Source of the DNA: Lustribacter sp965277075
GTDB taxonomy: Bacteria > Vulcanimicrobiota > Vulcanimicrobiia > Vulcanimicrobiales > Vulcanimicrobiaceae
Assembly: GCA_965277075.1 (NCBI GenBank)
Contig: OZ255707.1
Location: 124,001-188,000 of the forward strand
Direction: 5' to 3'
Length of the DNA: 64,000 nucleotides
In this document: piece by piece, positions 57,594-64,000 of the stretch
Layout of the letters: every line of letters starts with the position of its first letter
How positions within the stretch are numbered: position 1 is the first letter of the stretch
Position numbers and translations under genes: made by a program
Notes under the pieces: model-generated
The model's input: the letters and a program-made list of their open reading frames with translations, nothing else
Told to the model about the DNA's origin: nothing
The model's database searches: none

Positions 57594-58052
57594 GTGACGG
57601 CGCACACGCGGAGGCGCGCCGGACGTGGTTTTGCTGAAGACACGAGTGAGAGTATCGGGTACCTCTTGCGCGATACCTCGCAGCGGATTCTCGGCGCGAT
57701 GACCGAGGAGCTCGATGGGCACGGGCTCTCGCTCCCGCAGTACTTCGTTCTGCGCGAGCTCTACGCGCAGGAGGGTCTTACGCAGCGCGAACTCGCGAAC
57801 CGGGTCGACCGGCTCGAACCGACGATCGTCGCGACGTTGGATGCGCTGGAGCGTAGTGGGCTCATTGTGCGCGAACGTAGCAGCACCGATCGCCGCAAAG
57901 CGAGCATCATGCTGACGCAACCGGCGCGCGATTTACGCGCGACGCTGCTCGGTTACGCGGCTGCAGTTTTAGATCGCGCGCTCACCGGCATCGACGATTC
58001 CGAGATCGCCGCCTTACGCACAACGCTGCAAACGATCAAGCGGAACCTTTAG
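57594..58052 (+). CDS. MarR-family transcriptional regulator
   Basis: 152 residues from GTG 57594, three bases after the binding-protein stop. ILGAMTEELDGHGLSLPQYFVLRELYAQEGLTQRELANRVDRLEPTIVATLDALERSGLIVRERSSTDRRKASIMLTQPARDL is a complete MarR winged helix. Convergent with msrA, whose stop lies only five bases away. Expected to bind the 19-base palindrome at 56378 and thus control its own operon. Confidence 0.92.
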   Translation: MTAHTRRRAGRGFAEDTSESIGYLLRDTSQRILGAMTEELDGHGLSLPQYFVLRELYAQEGLTQRELANRVDRLEPTIVATLDALERSGLIVRERSSTDRRKASIMLTQPARDLRATLLGYAAAVLDRALTGIDDSEIAALRTTLQTIKRNL

Positions 58053-58057
58053 CCGCT

Positions 58058-58573
58058 TTATCGCGCTTCGGCGCGCGTCGGAAGCTGCCAGTTGCGCCGC
58101 ACGAAGTGACACGTATAGCCGGCCGGATAGCGCTCGAGGTAATCTTGATGTTCGGGTTCAGCTTCCCAGAATGCACCGGCCGGAGCGACTTCCGTGATGA
58201 CCTTGCCCGGCCATAGCCCGGACGCATCGACGTCGGCGATGGTCTCTTCGGCGACCCGCTTTTGCTCGTCGTTCGTATAAAAAATCGCAGATCGATAACT
58301 GAGGCCGCGATCGTTTCCCTGCCGATTGAGCGTCGACGGATCATGGATCTGAAAGAAAAACTCGAGCAGTGCGCGGTAGCTGATCTTTTGCGGGTCAAAG
58401 ACGATCTCGATCGCCTCGGCGTGCGTGCCGTGGTTGCGATACGTCGCATTCGGAACGTCACCGCCGGAATAGCCGACCCGCGTCGACATCACGCCCGGAT
58501 ACCGCCGCAAGAGATCTTGCACGCCCCAGAAGCATCCGCCGGCGAGAATGGCACGTTCGGTCAATGCAGTCAT
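58058..58573 (-). CDS. msrA: Peptide-methionine (S)-S-oxide reductase MsrA
   Basis: 171 residues from ATG 58573; the longer frame to 58729 reaches into the neighbouring gene. The catalytic motif GGCFWGVQDLL is followed by YSGGDVPNATYRNHGTHAEAIEIVFDP, HDPSTLNRQGNDRGLSYRSAIFY and EAEPEHQDYLERYPAGYTCHF, all MsrA hallmarks. Repairs oxidised methionine in proteins with thioredoxin. Same strand and 52 bases downstream of a DUF2231-Rieske membrane protein. Convergent with marR. Confidence 0.96.
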   Translation of the reverse strand: MTALTERAILAGGCFWGVQDLLRRYPGVMSTRVGYSGGDVPNATYRNHGTHAEAIEIVFDPQKISYRALLEFFFQIHDPSTLNRQGNDRGLSYRSAIFYTNDEQKRVAEETIADVDASGLWPGKVITEVAPAGAFWEAEPEHQDYLERYPAGYTCHFVRRNWQLPTRAEAR

Positions 58574-58625
58574 AGCGCTCTCTCTAACCCGCTGCGCTGG
58601 CCCACTCGTTGCATGCGGAAGCGGC

Positions 58626-59519
58626 TTAGCTGATCCCGACCACGCGAATTTCGACGCTGCCATCGACGATGCGCGTGTCGAACGACGGTAGCGGGAACGT
58701 CGCGGGGGCTTCGATGACGCCGCCGCCATCGAGGGCGAACAGCGATCCGTGCCACGGACAGCGGAGGCAGTCGCCGGTGCGCTGACCTTCGTCGAGCGGC
58801 GCGCCGCGGTGCGTGCAGACGGCGGACGTCGCGTGGATGACGCCGCGGACGCGCGAGAGTAGCACCGGCATGCCCTCGAGGCTCACGCGAATCATTCCCT
58901 CGGCGGGCACATCGCTCGTCTTTGCGACACGCGTGAAGTCCGCCGGTGGATCGATCGGCTCGGCCGTATGGCGTGTGCCGAGCAACAAGCCGTACGAAAG
59001 TTCTCCGCCAAGGTAGCCGGCGGCGCCGAGCAGCGCATAGCCGAGCAATGCGGTAACCGTGGCAGCGGGCCGCCGCTGCGCCGCGCGCAGCGCGAGCGAT
59101 GCGCTATACACCATGACGGCAGCGCCGTTTAGCGACGCGTGCGCGATTCCCAGACGTTTCGGATCGCCTTTCGTGTCCGACCATTCGGCCCAACCGGAGA
59201 GCGCGGAGGCGATGGCGCCGGCGTACCCGATCGTCGTCGCGACGTCGGCGGCAAACGCATAACGCTCGTCGCCGAGCGCAAGCAAATCCGCGACGGCGCC
59301 GACCGTCCATGCACCAATCGGAATGTCGGTAACCAGCGGGTGCAGCGGATGTCCGAAAAACGTGCCGTGCAGGACAGAATTGGCGAACTTCCGCAACGGG
59401 TCGTCGCCGTTGAGTGCGCGCTGAACGATCGGTTGAACGGCATCCGCGAGCGTATCGAGCCGTTTATCGCGCGCGAGGCGGTCGATGGGGCGATCGCCGG
59501 CCGGCGTTTCGGGATTCAT
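58626..59519 (-). CDS. DUF2231 membrane domain fused to Rieske 2Fe-2S domain
   Basis: 297 residues. N-terminal ~175: DUF2231 with SVLHGTFFGHPLHPLVTDIPIGAWTVGAVADLL (HPLHPxxTDxPxG motif) and four membrane segments. C-terminal ~110: Rieske ferredoxin domain SAVCTHRGAPLDEGQ and LRCPWHGSLFALDGG (C-x-H and C-x2-H cluster ligands). A membrane-anchored electron carrier; possibly passes electrons from quinol to a periplasmic or cytoplasmic acceptor. Its partner is unknown; msrA is downstream on the same strand. Confidence 0.92.
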   Translation of the reverse strand: MNPETPAGDRPIDRLARDKRLDTLADAVQPIVQRALNGDDPLRKFANSVLHGTFFGHPLHPLVTDIPIGAWTVGAVADLLALGDERYAFAADVATTIGYAGAIASALSGWAEWSDTKGDPKRLGIAHASLNGAAVMVYSASLALRAAQRRPAATVTALLGYALLGAAGYLGGELSYGLLLGTRHTAEPIDPPADFTRVAKTSDVPAEGMIRVSLEGMPVLLSRVRGVIHATSAVCTHRGAPLDEGQRTGDCLRCPWHGSLFALDGGGVIEAPATFPLPSFDTRIVDGSVEIRVVGIS

Positions 59520-59527
59520 GCTAGCCG

Positions 59528-59557
59528 TTTACCCGATTGTTCTATTTCCGGTATACT
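59528..59557 (+). promoter_or_regulatory. Sigma70-like promoter of the VOC gene
   Basis: TTTACC (59528-59533) and TATACT (59552-59557) with an 18-base spacer (17 if the hexamer is TTACCC). The VOC ATG follows at 59585. Confidence 0.55.
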
Positions 59558-59584
59558 CGCGGGAGAGGTTCAAGGTAAAGATAC

Positions 59585-60133
59585 ATGACGACATCGGCGC
59601 CTATCATCTCGTTCAGCCATGCAGGAATCTTCGTGCGCGACCTTCCAGGAATGCTTGCGTTCTATCACCACGTTCTCGGCCTATCGATCACGGATCGCGG
59701 TCTGCTGGAAGGCTCCGAAATCGTGTTCCTAAGCGCAAATCCGAGCGAGCATCACCAGATCGTCCTCGCGACGGGCCGGCCGCTCGAGGCGCACTTCAAC
59801 ACGGTGAATCAGCTCTCGTTTCGCTTGCGTAGCCTCGCGGATCTGCGTCGGATGCTGCACGTCTTGCGCGATGCGAATGTCGACGACATACGGCCGACCT
59901 CGCACGGCATCGCTTTGTCGATTTACGTCAAGGATCCGGAAGGGAACCGGATCGAATTTTTTATCGACACGCCGTGGCACTGCGAGCAACCGCTGCGGGC
60001 AGCGATCGATCTGGAACGCGCCGACGACGAAATTTGGCGTGAGGTCGAGGAATCGGTACGCGATCTTCCCGGCTACGTCTCTGCCGAAGCGCGGCACGCC
60101 GAAATGGTCTCGTTGATGTCGAGCGGTCGATAG
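59585..60133 (+). CDS. VOC-family protein (extradiol-dioxygenase/glyoxalase fold)
   Basis: 182 residues from ATG 59585. One VOC module pair: ISFSHAGIFVRDLPGMLAFYHHVLGLSITDRG, SEHHQIVLATGR, FNTVNQLSFRLRSLADLRRML, HGIALSIYVKDPEGNRIEFFIDTPWHC. Metal-ligand candidates are H in FSHAGIFV, H in the NPSEHHQ block and E in NRIEFF. Could be an extradiol-type dioxygenase for a catechol or a glyoxalase relative; one copy of the duplicated module is weaker. Followed by an amidohydrolase 60 bases downstream. Confidence 0.88.
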   Translation: MTTSAPIISFSHAGIFVRDLPGMLAFYHHVLGLSITDRGLLEGSEIVFLSANPSEHHQIVLATGRPLEAHFNTVNQLSFRLRSLADLRRMLHVLRDANVDDIRPTSHGIALSIYVKDPEGNRIEFFIDTPWHCEQPLRAAIDLERADDEIWREVEESVRDLPGYVSAEARHAEMVSLMSSGR

Positions 60134-60193
60134 GCGAATTCCCGCGCTCCATGAGCGACATCATTTCGCTGTAGCGCGTCGTATCATGGCAGG

Positions 60194-61462
60194 GTGATCA
60201 TCCGTAACGTCACGGTCATCGACGGCTCGGGCGCCGCGCCGATTGCCAACGCTGAAGTTTCGATCGACGACGGAATGTTCCGCGCGATCCGGCCCGTCGG
60301 AGGGGGCACGCCCGACGCGCACGTCGTCGACGGCCGAAATGGCTATCTCGTGCCGGGCCTGTGGGAGGGGCATACCCACCTGCGCATGCGCCCCGACGAG
60401 GATCCGCCCGATCAGGTGGCACGGCTCGAAGCGATATTAGCCGGCTACCTCGAGGCCGGAATTACGACGGTGCTCGAGCTGGGCGGACCGCTCGACGTCG
60501 ACGGCCGTTTGCGCAAAAAGCACCGGACATCGCCGCCGACTGATGCCGCCGAACTGTTCTTCGCCGGCCCGTCGTTCACCGGAATCGATGGGTGGCCGCT
60601 CCTTCTCCACGGCAACCATTCGTTGGTTCGCGAAGCGGGGGATGCTGCGTCCGCGCGCCGGATGGTGCTCGAACTCGAAGCCGAGACCGACTTCGTCAAA
60701 TGCATTTACGACGGCGAGCCGGGCGCCCCGGACAAATTGCCGCGCGCGGCGTTAGAAGCCATCGTTACCGCCGCGCACGAGCGCGGAAAGCGCGTGCTCG
60801 TTCACATCGCGACGAAGCGGGACATCGAAGAAGCGGTCGCTGCCGGCGCCGACGGTATCGAGCACACGTTCATCCCGCGCGACGCAACGACGACCGCCGA
60901 GGCTGAAGACGTTGCGGCGTTGCTTGCCCGCACCGGCACCTATTTTTCGCCGACGCTCACCATCTTCGAACAGATCGGACGCGGCGGCGACCGTTCCTAT
61001 CTCGACGATCTGACCCGAGACGGGATCATCACCCTCGATGAAGCACGCGACGTGGCCGGCCGCACGACGTTCGGCGCTCCGTTCCCGCATCACCCGGCCG
61101 ATGTCACCCTGACGCGCTTTCAATACGGGATGAACATTCTGCCGATCATGCGCGATGCGGGCGTCAAGATCGTCGCGGGAAGTGACGTCGCATTGTTCAT
61201 GTCGCGACCGGCGGCACTCTTGCGCGAACTCCAGCTTTTCGTCAAAGCGGGTCTCTCGAACGGGGATGTCTTCGTTGCGGCGACGCGGCACGTGGCGGAG
61301 AAGATCGGCCAGGGTGCAACCGTCGGCACGATCGCCGTGGGACAGATCGCGGACGCGCTGCTCCTGGATGCCGATCCGCTTGCCGACCTGTTGCACCTCA
61401 CTCGACCGTCGCATCGCGTCGCGACGATCCGGCGCGGCCACCTCCGCTTCACCTCGAACTAA
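60194..61462 (+). CDS. Amidohydrolase (imidazolonepropionase/dihydroorotase-like, PF01979 type)
   Basis: 422 residues from GTG 60194. The metal site LWEGHTHLRMRP (H-x-H), the Lys region ETDFVKCIYDG, HIATKRDIEEAVAAGADGIEHTFI (two His) and KIVAGSDVALFM (Asp) form a complete mono- or binuclear centre. The N-terminal and C-terminal composite sandwich (IIRNVTVIDGSGAAPI; GTIAVGQIADALLLDADPL) confirms the large cyclic amidohydrolase class, distinct from the five amidohydrolase_2 proteins. It would hydrolyse a cyclic amide or lactam. Confidence 0.9.
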   Translation: MIIRNVTVIDGSGAAPIANAEVSIDDGMFRAIRPVGGGTPDAHVVDGRNGYLVPGLWEGHTHLRMRPDEDPPDQVARLEAILAGYLEAGITTVLELGGPLDVDGRLRKKHRTSPPTDAAELFFAGPSFTGIDGWPLLLHGNHSLVREAGDAASARRMVLELEAETDFVKCIYDGEPGAPDKLPRAALEAIVTAAHERGKRVLVHIATKRDIEEAVAAGADGIEHTFIPRDATTTAEAEDVAALLARTGTYFSPTLTIFEQIGRGGDRSYLDDLTRDGIITLDEARDVAGRTTFGAPFPHHPADVTLTRFQYGMNILPIMRDAGVKIVAGSDVALFMSRPAALLRELQLFVKAGLSNGDVFVAATRHVAEKIGQGATVGTIAVGQIADALLLDADPLADLLHLTRPSHRVATIRRGHLRFTSN

Positions 61463-61535
61463 TCGGTGTACGTGTCGATTTTCCAGCACCCGGATCGATG
61501 TTGAGGTACAACCTTTTTTTTGAAAGGACGCGACC

Positions 61536-62329
61536 ATGCGGTCTATGGTTCTTGTGAAGGCGACGGCCCAAAGTGACGTGCAATGGCCGGTGTCGGGCAT
61601 CCCGCGCAATGCCGCGGCGTGGCTGACCGCTGTCGCCAAGCGTCGCGCCATCGACGCATTTCGCGGTGATGACGTGCGCGAACGCAAACATCATGCGATC
61701 GCGTACCAGTTGCTGCAGCAAAAAGAAGCGCAGCCCGACCCGGCGGATGCGATCGACGACATCGGGACGATCTCCTCCGCTTGATGCTCATCGCGTGCCA
61801 TCCGGTGCTCTCGATGGACTCACGAGTCGCGTTGACGCTGCGCTTACTCGGCGGCTTGACGACGATCGAAATCGCGCGCGCATTTCTGGTCACCGACGGC
61901 GTGATCGCGCAACGGATCGTACGTGCGAAGCGCACCTTGTCCGAGGCGAAGATTCCGTTCGAGGTTGCGAGCGCGGCGGAACGTGCTCCGCGTCTCGCGC
62001 CGGTGCTCGAGGTCCTCTACCTTCATCTTCAACGAAGGCTACGGGGCGACGGCCGGCGACGATGTAATGCGCCCATCGTTGTGTGAGGATGCGTTGCGAC
62101 TCGGACGCGTGCTGGCCGCGCTCGCACCGGGCGAGGCCGAAGTGCATGCGCGGAACCGGCGCTGCGCGCGTATCACCTGTTGCCGAGCGTCCGCGCCGAT
62201 CTTCTCGTGAAACTCGATCGGTTGAGCGAAGCGCGCGCAGAATTCGAGCGGGCCGCTGCACTTGCGCAAAACACCCGCGATCGTACCCTGTTGCTCGGCC
62301 GCGCTGCACGCTGCGCATCGCAAAAATAA
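61536..62329 (+). pseudogene. YCII-related start fused to a decayed SigJ-type ECF sigma factor
   Basis: ATG 61536 begins MRSMVLVKATAQSDVQWP (YCII/DGPF protein start) and, without a break, becomes sigma region 2 (IPRNAAAWLTAVAKRRAIDAFR). A one-base shift near 61765 leads to LLRLMLIACHPVLSM and RVALTLRLLGGLTTIEIARAFLV; a further shift near 62020 to IFNEGYGATAGDD and RLGRVLAALAPGEAEV; and a final frame to PALRAYHLLPSVRADL and DRLSEARAEFERAAALAQNT, TAA 62327-62329. YCII and sigma genes are normally adjacent; a deletion fused them and indels followed. Confidence 0.8.
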
Positions 62330-62345
62330 CGCCAGCACCCAAAGC

Positions 62346-62473
62346 CCCTTCGACAAACTCACCCTTCGACAAGCTCAGGGTGACAAGTGATCTGCCTTCA
62401 TGAACCGTCGCGACGCGCGTCGAAGGGCATGTCACCCTGAGCTTGTCGCAATGTGACCCTGAGCTTGTTGAAA
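62346..62473. repeat. REP-like palindromic repeat (TTCGACAAGCTCAGGGTGACA type)
   Basis: CCCTTCGACAAACTCA (62346-62361) is followed by a longer unit with CGACAAGCTCAGGGTGACA (62367-62385). Its exact inverse lies at 62430-62448, and a second inverse copy (TGACCCTGAGCTTGTTGAA) follows at 62454-62472. A 19-bp stem with a 44-base loop results. This word is a well-known dispersed intergenic repeat in many GC-rich environmental genomes. No other copy seen in the window. Confidence 0.75.
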
Positions 62474-62475
62474 TG

Positions 62476-62816
62476 ACATCGATGCGGGAAGTCGGCGGCT
62501 GCGCATAGGTCTTCGCGGCGTTTGAGAAGATGCGATTCTCCGCGAGCACATTGTCGTAATGCGCTTCACCCTTGATCGGATCCAGCCCGACATGGTCGAT
62601 CGGCTCGAGCGAATCCATCTTCACGTCGCCGATCGCCACGTACCACACGATGAACTCGCCGGTTTCGTGCAGCATTAGCGCACCGCGCGTATCAACGATG
62701 ATCGTGCCCCCGAGCTCACTTAGCGTATCCTCCGAGCAGACCAATTGGGCGAGGTTGGTCAGTCTTGGGTACGGTTCAGCGACTGCCGGGAGATTTGCGA
62801 TAGATGTTGGGTTCAT
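62476..62816 (-). pseudogene. DUF427-like gene truncated by the repeat
   Basis: From ATG 62816 the frame reads LTNLAQLVCSEDTLSELGGTIIVDTRGALMLHETGEFIVWYVAIGDVKMDSLEPIDHVGLDPIKGEAHYDNVLAENRIFSNAAKTY, then runs into the REP-like region. The block with YV-x-DVKMD-LEP and CP-like DPIKGEA is the DUF427 pattern; the usual second copy is lacking. About half the protein remains. Its ATG overlaps the divergent dehydrogenase relic. Confidence 0.65.
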
Positions 62817-63027
62817 TGGGATTGAGAGCATGGGTGCCGCAATGGTGCCTCATTTGGTAAAGGCCGGGCATCGGGTGAGTGTATGGAACCGCAATCCGGC
62901 GCCGGCGAAGGTGCTTACGGACATCCGCGGTCGCCCGGCGCACATCTTTGCACATCCGCTCGTCCACACGTCGTTACACGCGGGCGGTGCGTACGACGCG
63001 AGCCTGCTGATTCCGATCATTCCATGA
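62802..63027 (+). pseudogene. 3-hydroxyisobutyrate-dehydrogenase-like N-terminus joined to an unrelated tail
   Basis: The frame reads VGFIGIESMGAAMVPHLVKAGHRVSVWNRNPAPAKVL, i.e. the NAD-binding start of the beta-hydroxyacid dehydrogenase family, with E where the third Gly of GxGxxG should be. After ~40 residues it switches to RGRPAHIFAHPLVHTSLHAGGAYD, of other origin, to TGA 63025-63027. No good start codon precedes it. The stop overlaps the SDR ATG. Confidence 0.7.
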
Positions 63028-63845
63028 ACGCGTTGGAGCGAGAACGTGCGGGCATGTTTGATCTGGGCGGCCGCGTCGTCGTTATTACGGGAGCCGGTTT
63101 CGGCCTCGGTCGCGAATTTGCGCTTGGCGTTGCCTCGTTCGGCGCGACCGTCGTGTGCGCCGATGTCGATCCTGCGCGCGCCGCGGCCGTCGTGCAAGAA
63201 ATCGAGAGCGGCGGCGGTCGCGGGCTCGCGCTCGAAATCGACGTCGCAAGTGAAGCATCGGTCGAGCAGGCGTTCGCGTCGCTCGTCCGTTCGCATCCGC
63301 GTATCGACGCGCTGTTCAACAACGCGGGTATCGCGACGGTTCCCGCGCGCGTTCACGAACTCGCCGTTGCCGATTGGGATCGTCTCTTCACCATCAATTT
63401 GCGCGGCGCGTTTTTATGCACGCGCGCCGTGCTTCCAAAAATGATGACCGCGTCGAAGGGATCGATCGTCAATATCGCATCAATTCACGGACTGATCGGA
63501 TACTATCCCGGCTTTCCCGCCGCCGCAGCAAACTATAACGCGTCGAAATCCGGTCTGATCGGCTTCACGCGACAAATTGCCGTGGAGTATGCAGCCGACG
63601 GCATTCGAGCCAATGCGATCGCGCCGGGTTATCACGGCGGAACGGACCTCGGGCGCGAACGCCGCTCGACGATGACACCGGACGATATTGCGCGCTTCGA
63701 GGGCGCGATACGCGCCGGTATTCCGATGGGACGGCGCGGCGTTCCGGCGGAGTTGCGCGGGTTGGCGATCTATCTCGCGAGCGACGCTTCCAGCTATGTG
63801 ACGGGCCAGGTTTTCGCACACGACGGCGGCTGGACCGCGCAGTAA
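63024..63845 (+). CDS. Short-chain dehydrogenase/reductase
   Basis: 273 residues from ATG 63024 (ATGA overlap with the preceding relic). Full classical SDR: VVVITGAGFGLGREFALGVASFG (TGxxxGxG), NNAGIAT, the Ser-Tyr-Lys triad in SIVNIASIHG / NYNASKSGLIGF, and a C-terminal GQVFAHDGGWTAQ. NAD(P)-dependent alcohol/ketone interconversion. The gene is intact although the 1.4 kb before it is scar tissue, so it probably was brought to its present place by the same rearrangement. Confidence 0.93.
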   Translation: MNALERERAGMFDLGGRVVVITGAGFGLGREFALGVASFGATVVCADVDPARAAAVVQEIESGGGRGLALEIDVASEASVEQAFASLVRSHPRIDALFNNAGIATVPARVHELAVADWDRLFTINLRGAFLCTRAVLPKMMTASKGSIVNIASIHGLIGYYPGFPAAAANYNASKSGLIGFTRQIAVEYAADGIRANAIAPGYHGGTDLGRERRSTMTPDDIARFEGAIRAGIPMGRRGVPAELRGLAIYLASDASSYVTGQVFAHDGGWTAQ

Positions 63846-63926
63846 CCAACTGCGTTTTTGCAGCGGGGCACGACGCGGATACGCGACGAAGACGTCCGCG
63901 TTATCGATTCTTTCGTTGATCTTGAT

Positions 63927-64000
63927 GTGTCACATAACATCGACGTGTCTCTCGTGATCTGCACGCGTAACCGAGCGAACCGGTTGGGCGGGCTCTTGCG
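63927..64000 (+). CDS. Family-2 glycosyltransferase, N-terminal start only
   Basis: GTG 63927 reads MSHNIDVSLVICTRNRANRLGGLL and runs off the window. SLVICTRNRANRL is the usual beginning of the GT-A nucleotide-sugar-binding fold of GT2 enzymes. Too short for more detail. Confidence 0.7.
   Translation, partial: MSHNIDVSLVICTRNRANRLGGLL

Noticed and set aside
62346..62473. CRISPR-like array
   Set aside because: Only four copies of a word in inverted pairs, no regular spacers and no cas genes; it is a REP-type palindrome.
1..64000. tRNA, rRNA, riboswitch, prophage or integrase genes
   Set aside because: Scanned by eye on both strands; no cloverleaf-like or rRNA-like segments and no transposase, integrase or phage structural protein was recognised. 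A tRNAscan/Infernal run would be decisive.

Overview
The window looks like a chromosome segment of a GC-rich (low sixties percent by eye), CpG-rich, diderm soil-type bacterium. A TonB-dependent outer-membrane receptor at 27.0-30.2 kb shows that an outer membrane is present. The mix of TonB receptor, ETF-ubiquinone oxidoreductase, many amidohydrolase_2 proteins and many NMT1-type binding proteins is what I would expect from an uncultured lineage such as Candidatus Eremiobacterota/Vulcanimicrobiota. That placement is an inference; no rRNA or ribosomal protein gene is present to test it. No tRNA, CRISPR array, prophage or transposase was recognised.

Layout. 0-7.6 kb: a GntR regulator (5' end cut off), then a tightly overlapping plus-strand catabolic operon (amidohydrolase, ABM-like protein, double RidA protein, split ThDP decarboxylase, solute-binding protein, amidase, SDR). 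7.6-10 kb: a VapBC-type pair whose toxin gene overlaps ETF-QO. 10-13.9 kb: a minus-strand LivK-like binding protein, an amidohydrolase carrying a relic of a second LivK-like gene, class I FBP aldolase, and a binding-protein pseudogene. 14-17 kb: a Rieske oxygenase coupled to a binding protein, then a dead MDR reductase. 17-18 kb: RES/Xre toxin-antitoxin. 18.2-26.9 kb: a nine-gene plus-strand operon (GGT-like, nitrilase, amidohydrolase, HbpS/GlcG-like, RidA, flavin reductase, HpaB-type monooxygenase, UbiD, MarR) that reads as one hydrolysis-hydroxylation-decarboxylation pathway. 27-31 kb: TonB receptor plus binding protein.

31-37 kb is eroded: K+ channel, broken binding protein, broken alpha/beta hydrolase, frameshifted IclR and frameshifted FrsA-like hydrolase sit around intact fsr, a Phd antitoxin and TetR. 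37-40 kb: NIPSNAP, FAD monooxygenase, binding protein, Uma2. 40.6-43.8 kb: PAP2 and DGK, then a TetR/aldo-keto reductase pair with different base usage. 44-51.4 kb: aromatic-type cassettes (binding protein with an amber stop, MarR, FAD hydroxylase, ACMSD-like amidohydrolase; then binding protein, cupin, amidohydrolase, MarR). 51.4-53.4 kb: a decayed proline iminopeptidase, an exported protein and a small interrupted ORF with a hairpin terminator. 53.5-58 kb: a phthalate-like Rieske/Gfo-Idh pair, DUF2277, LivK-like protein and MarR. 58-61.5 kb: MsrA, DUF2231-Rieske, VOC and amidohydrolase. 61.5-63 kb: a deletion scar (YCII/sigma, DUF427 and HIBADH relics plus a REP-like inverted repeat). 63-64 kb: SDR and the start of a family-2 glycosyltransferase.

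How it fits together: the recurring module is one exported solute-binding protein, one or two hydrolases/oxygenases/decarboxylases and one small regulator with a palindromic operator nearby. Eleven binding-protein genes or relics (eight NMT1/SsuA-like, three LivK-like) occur, yet no ABC permease or ATPase gene is present. About fifteen genes are visibly broken, nearly all in these cassettes, which points to rapid gain, duplication and loss of catabolic modules, though assembly indels could explain some single frameshifts.
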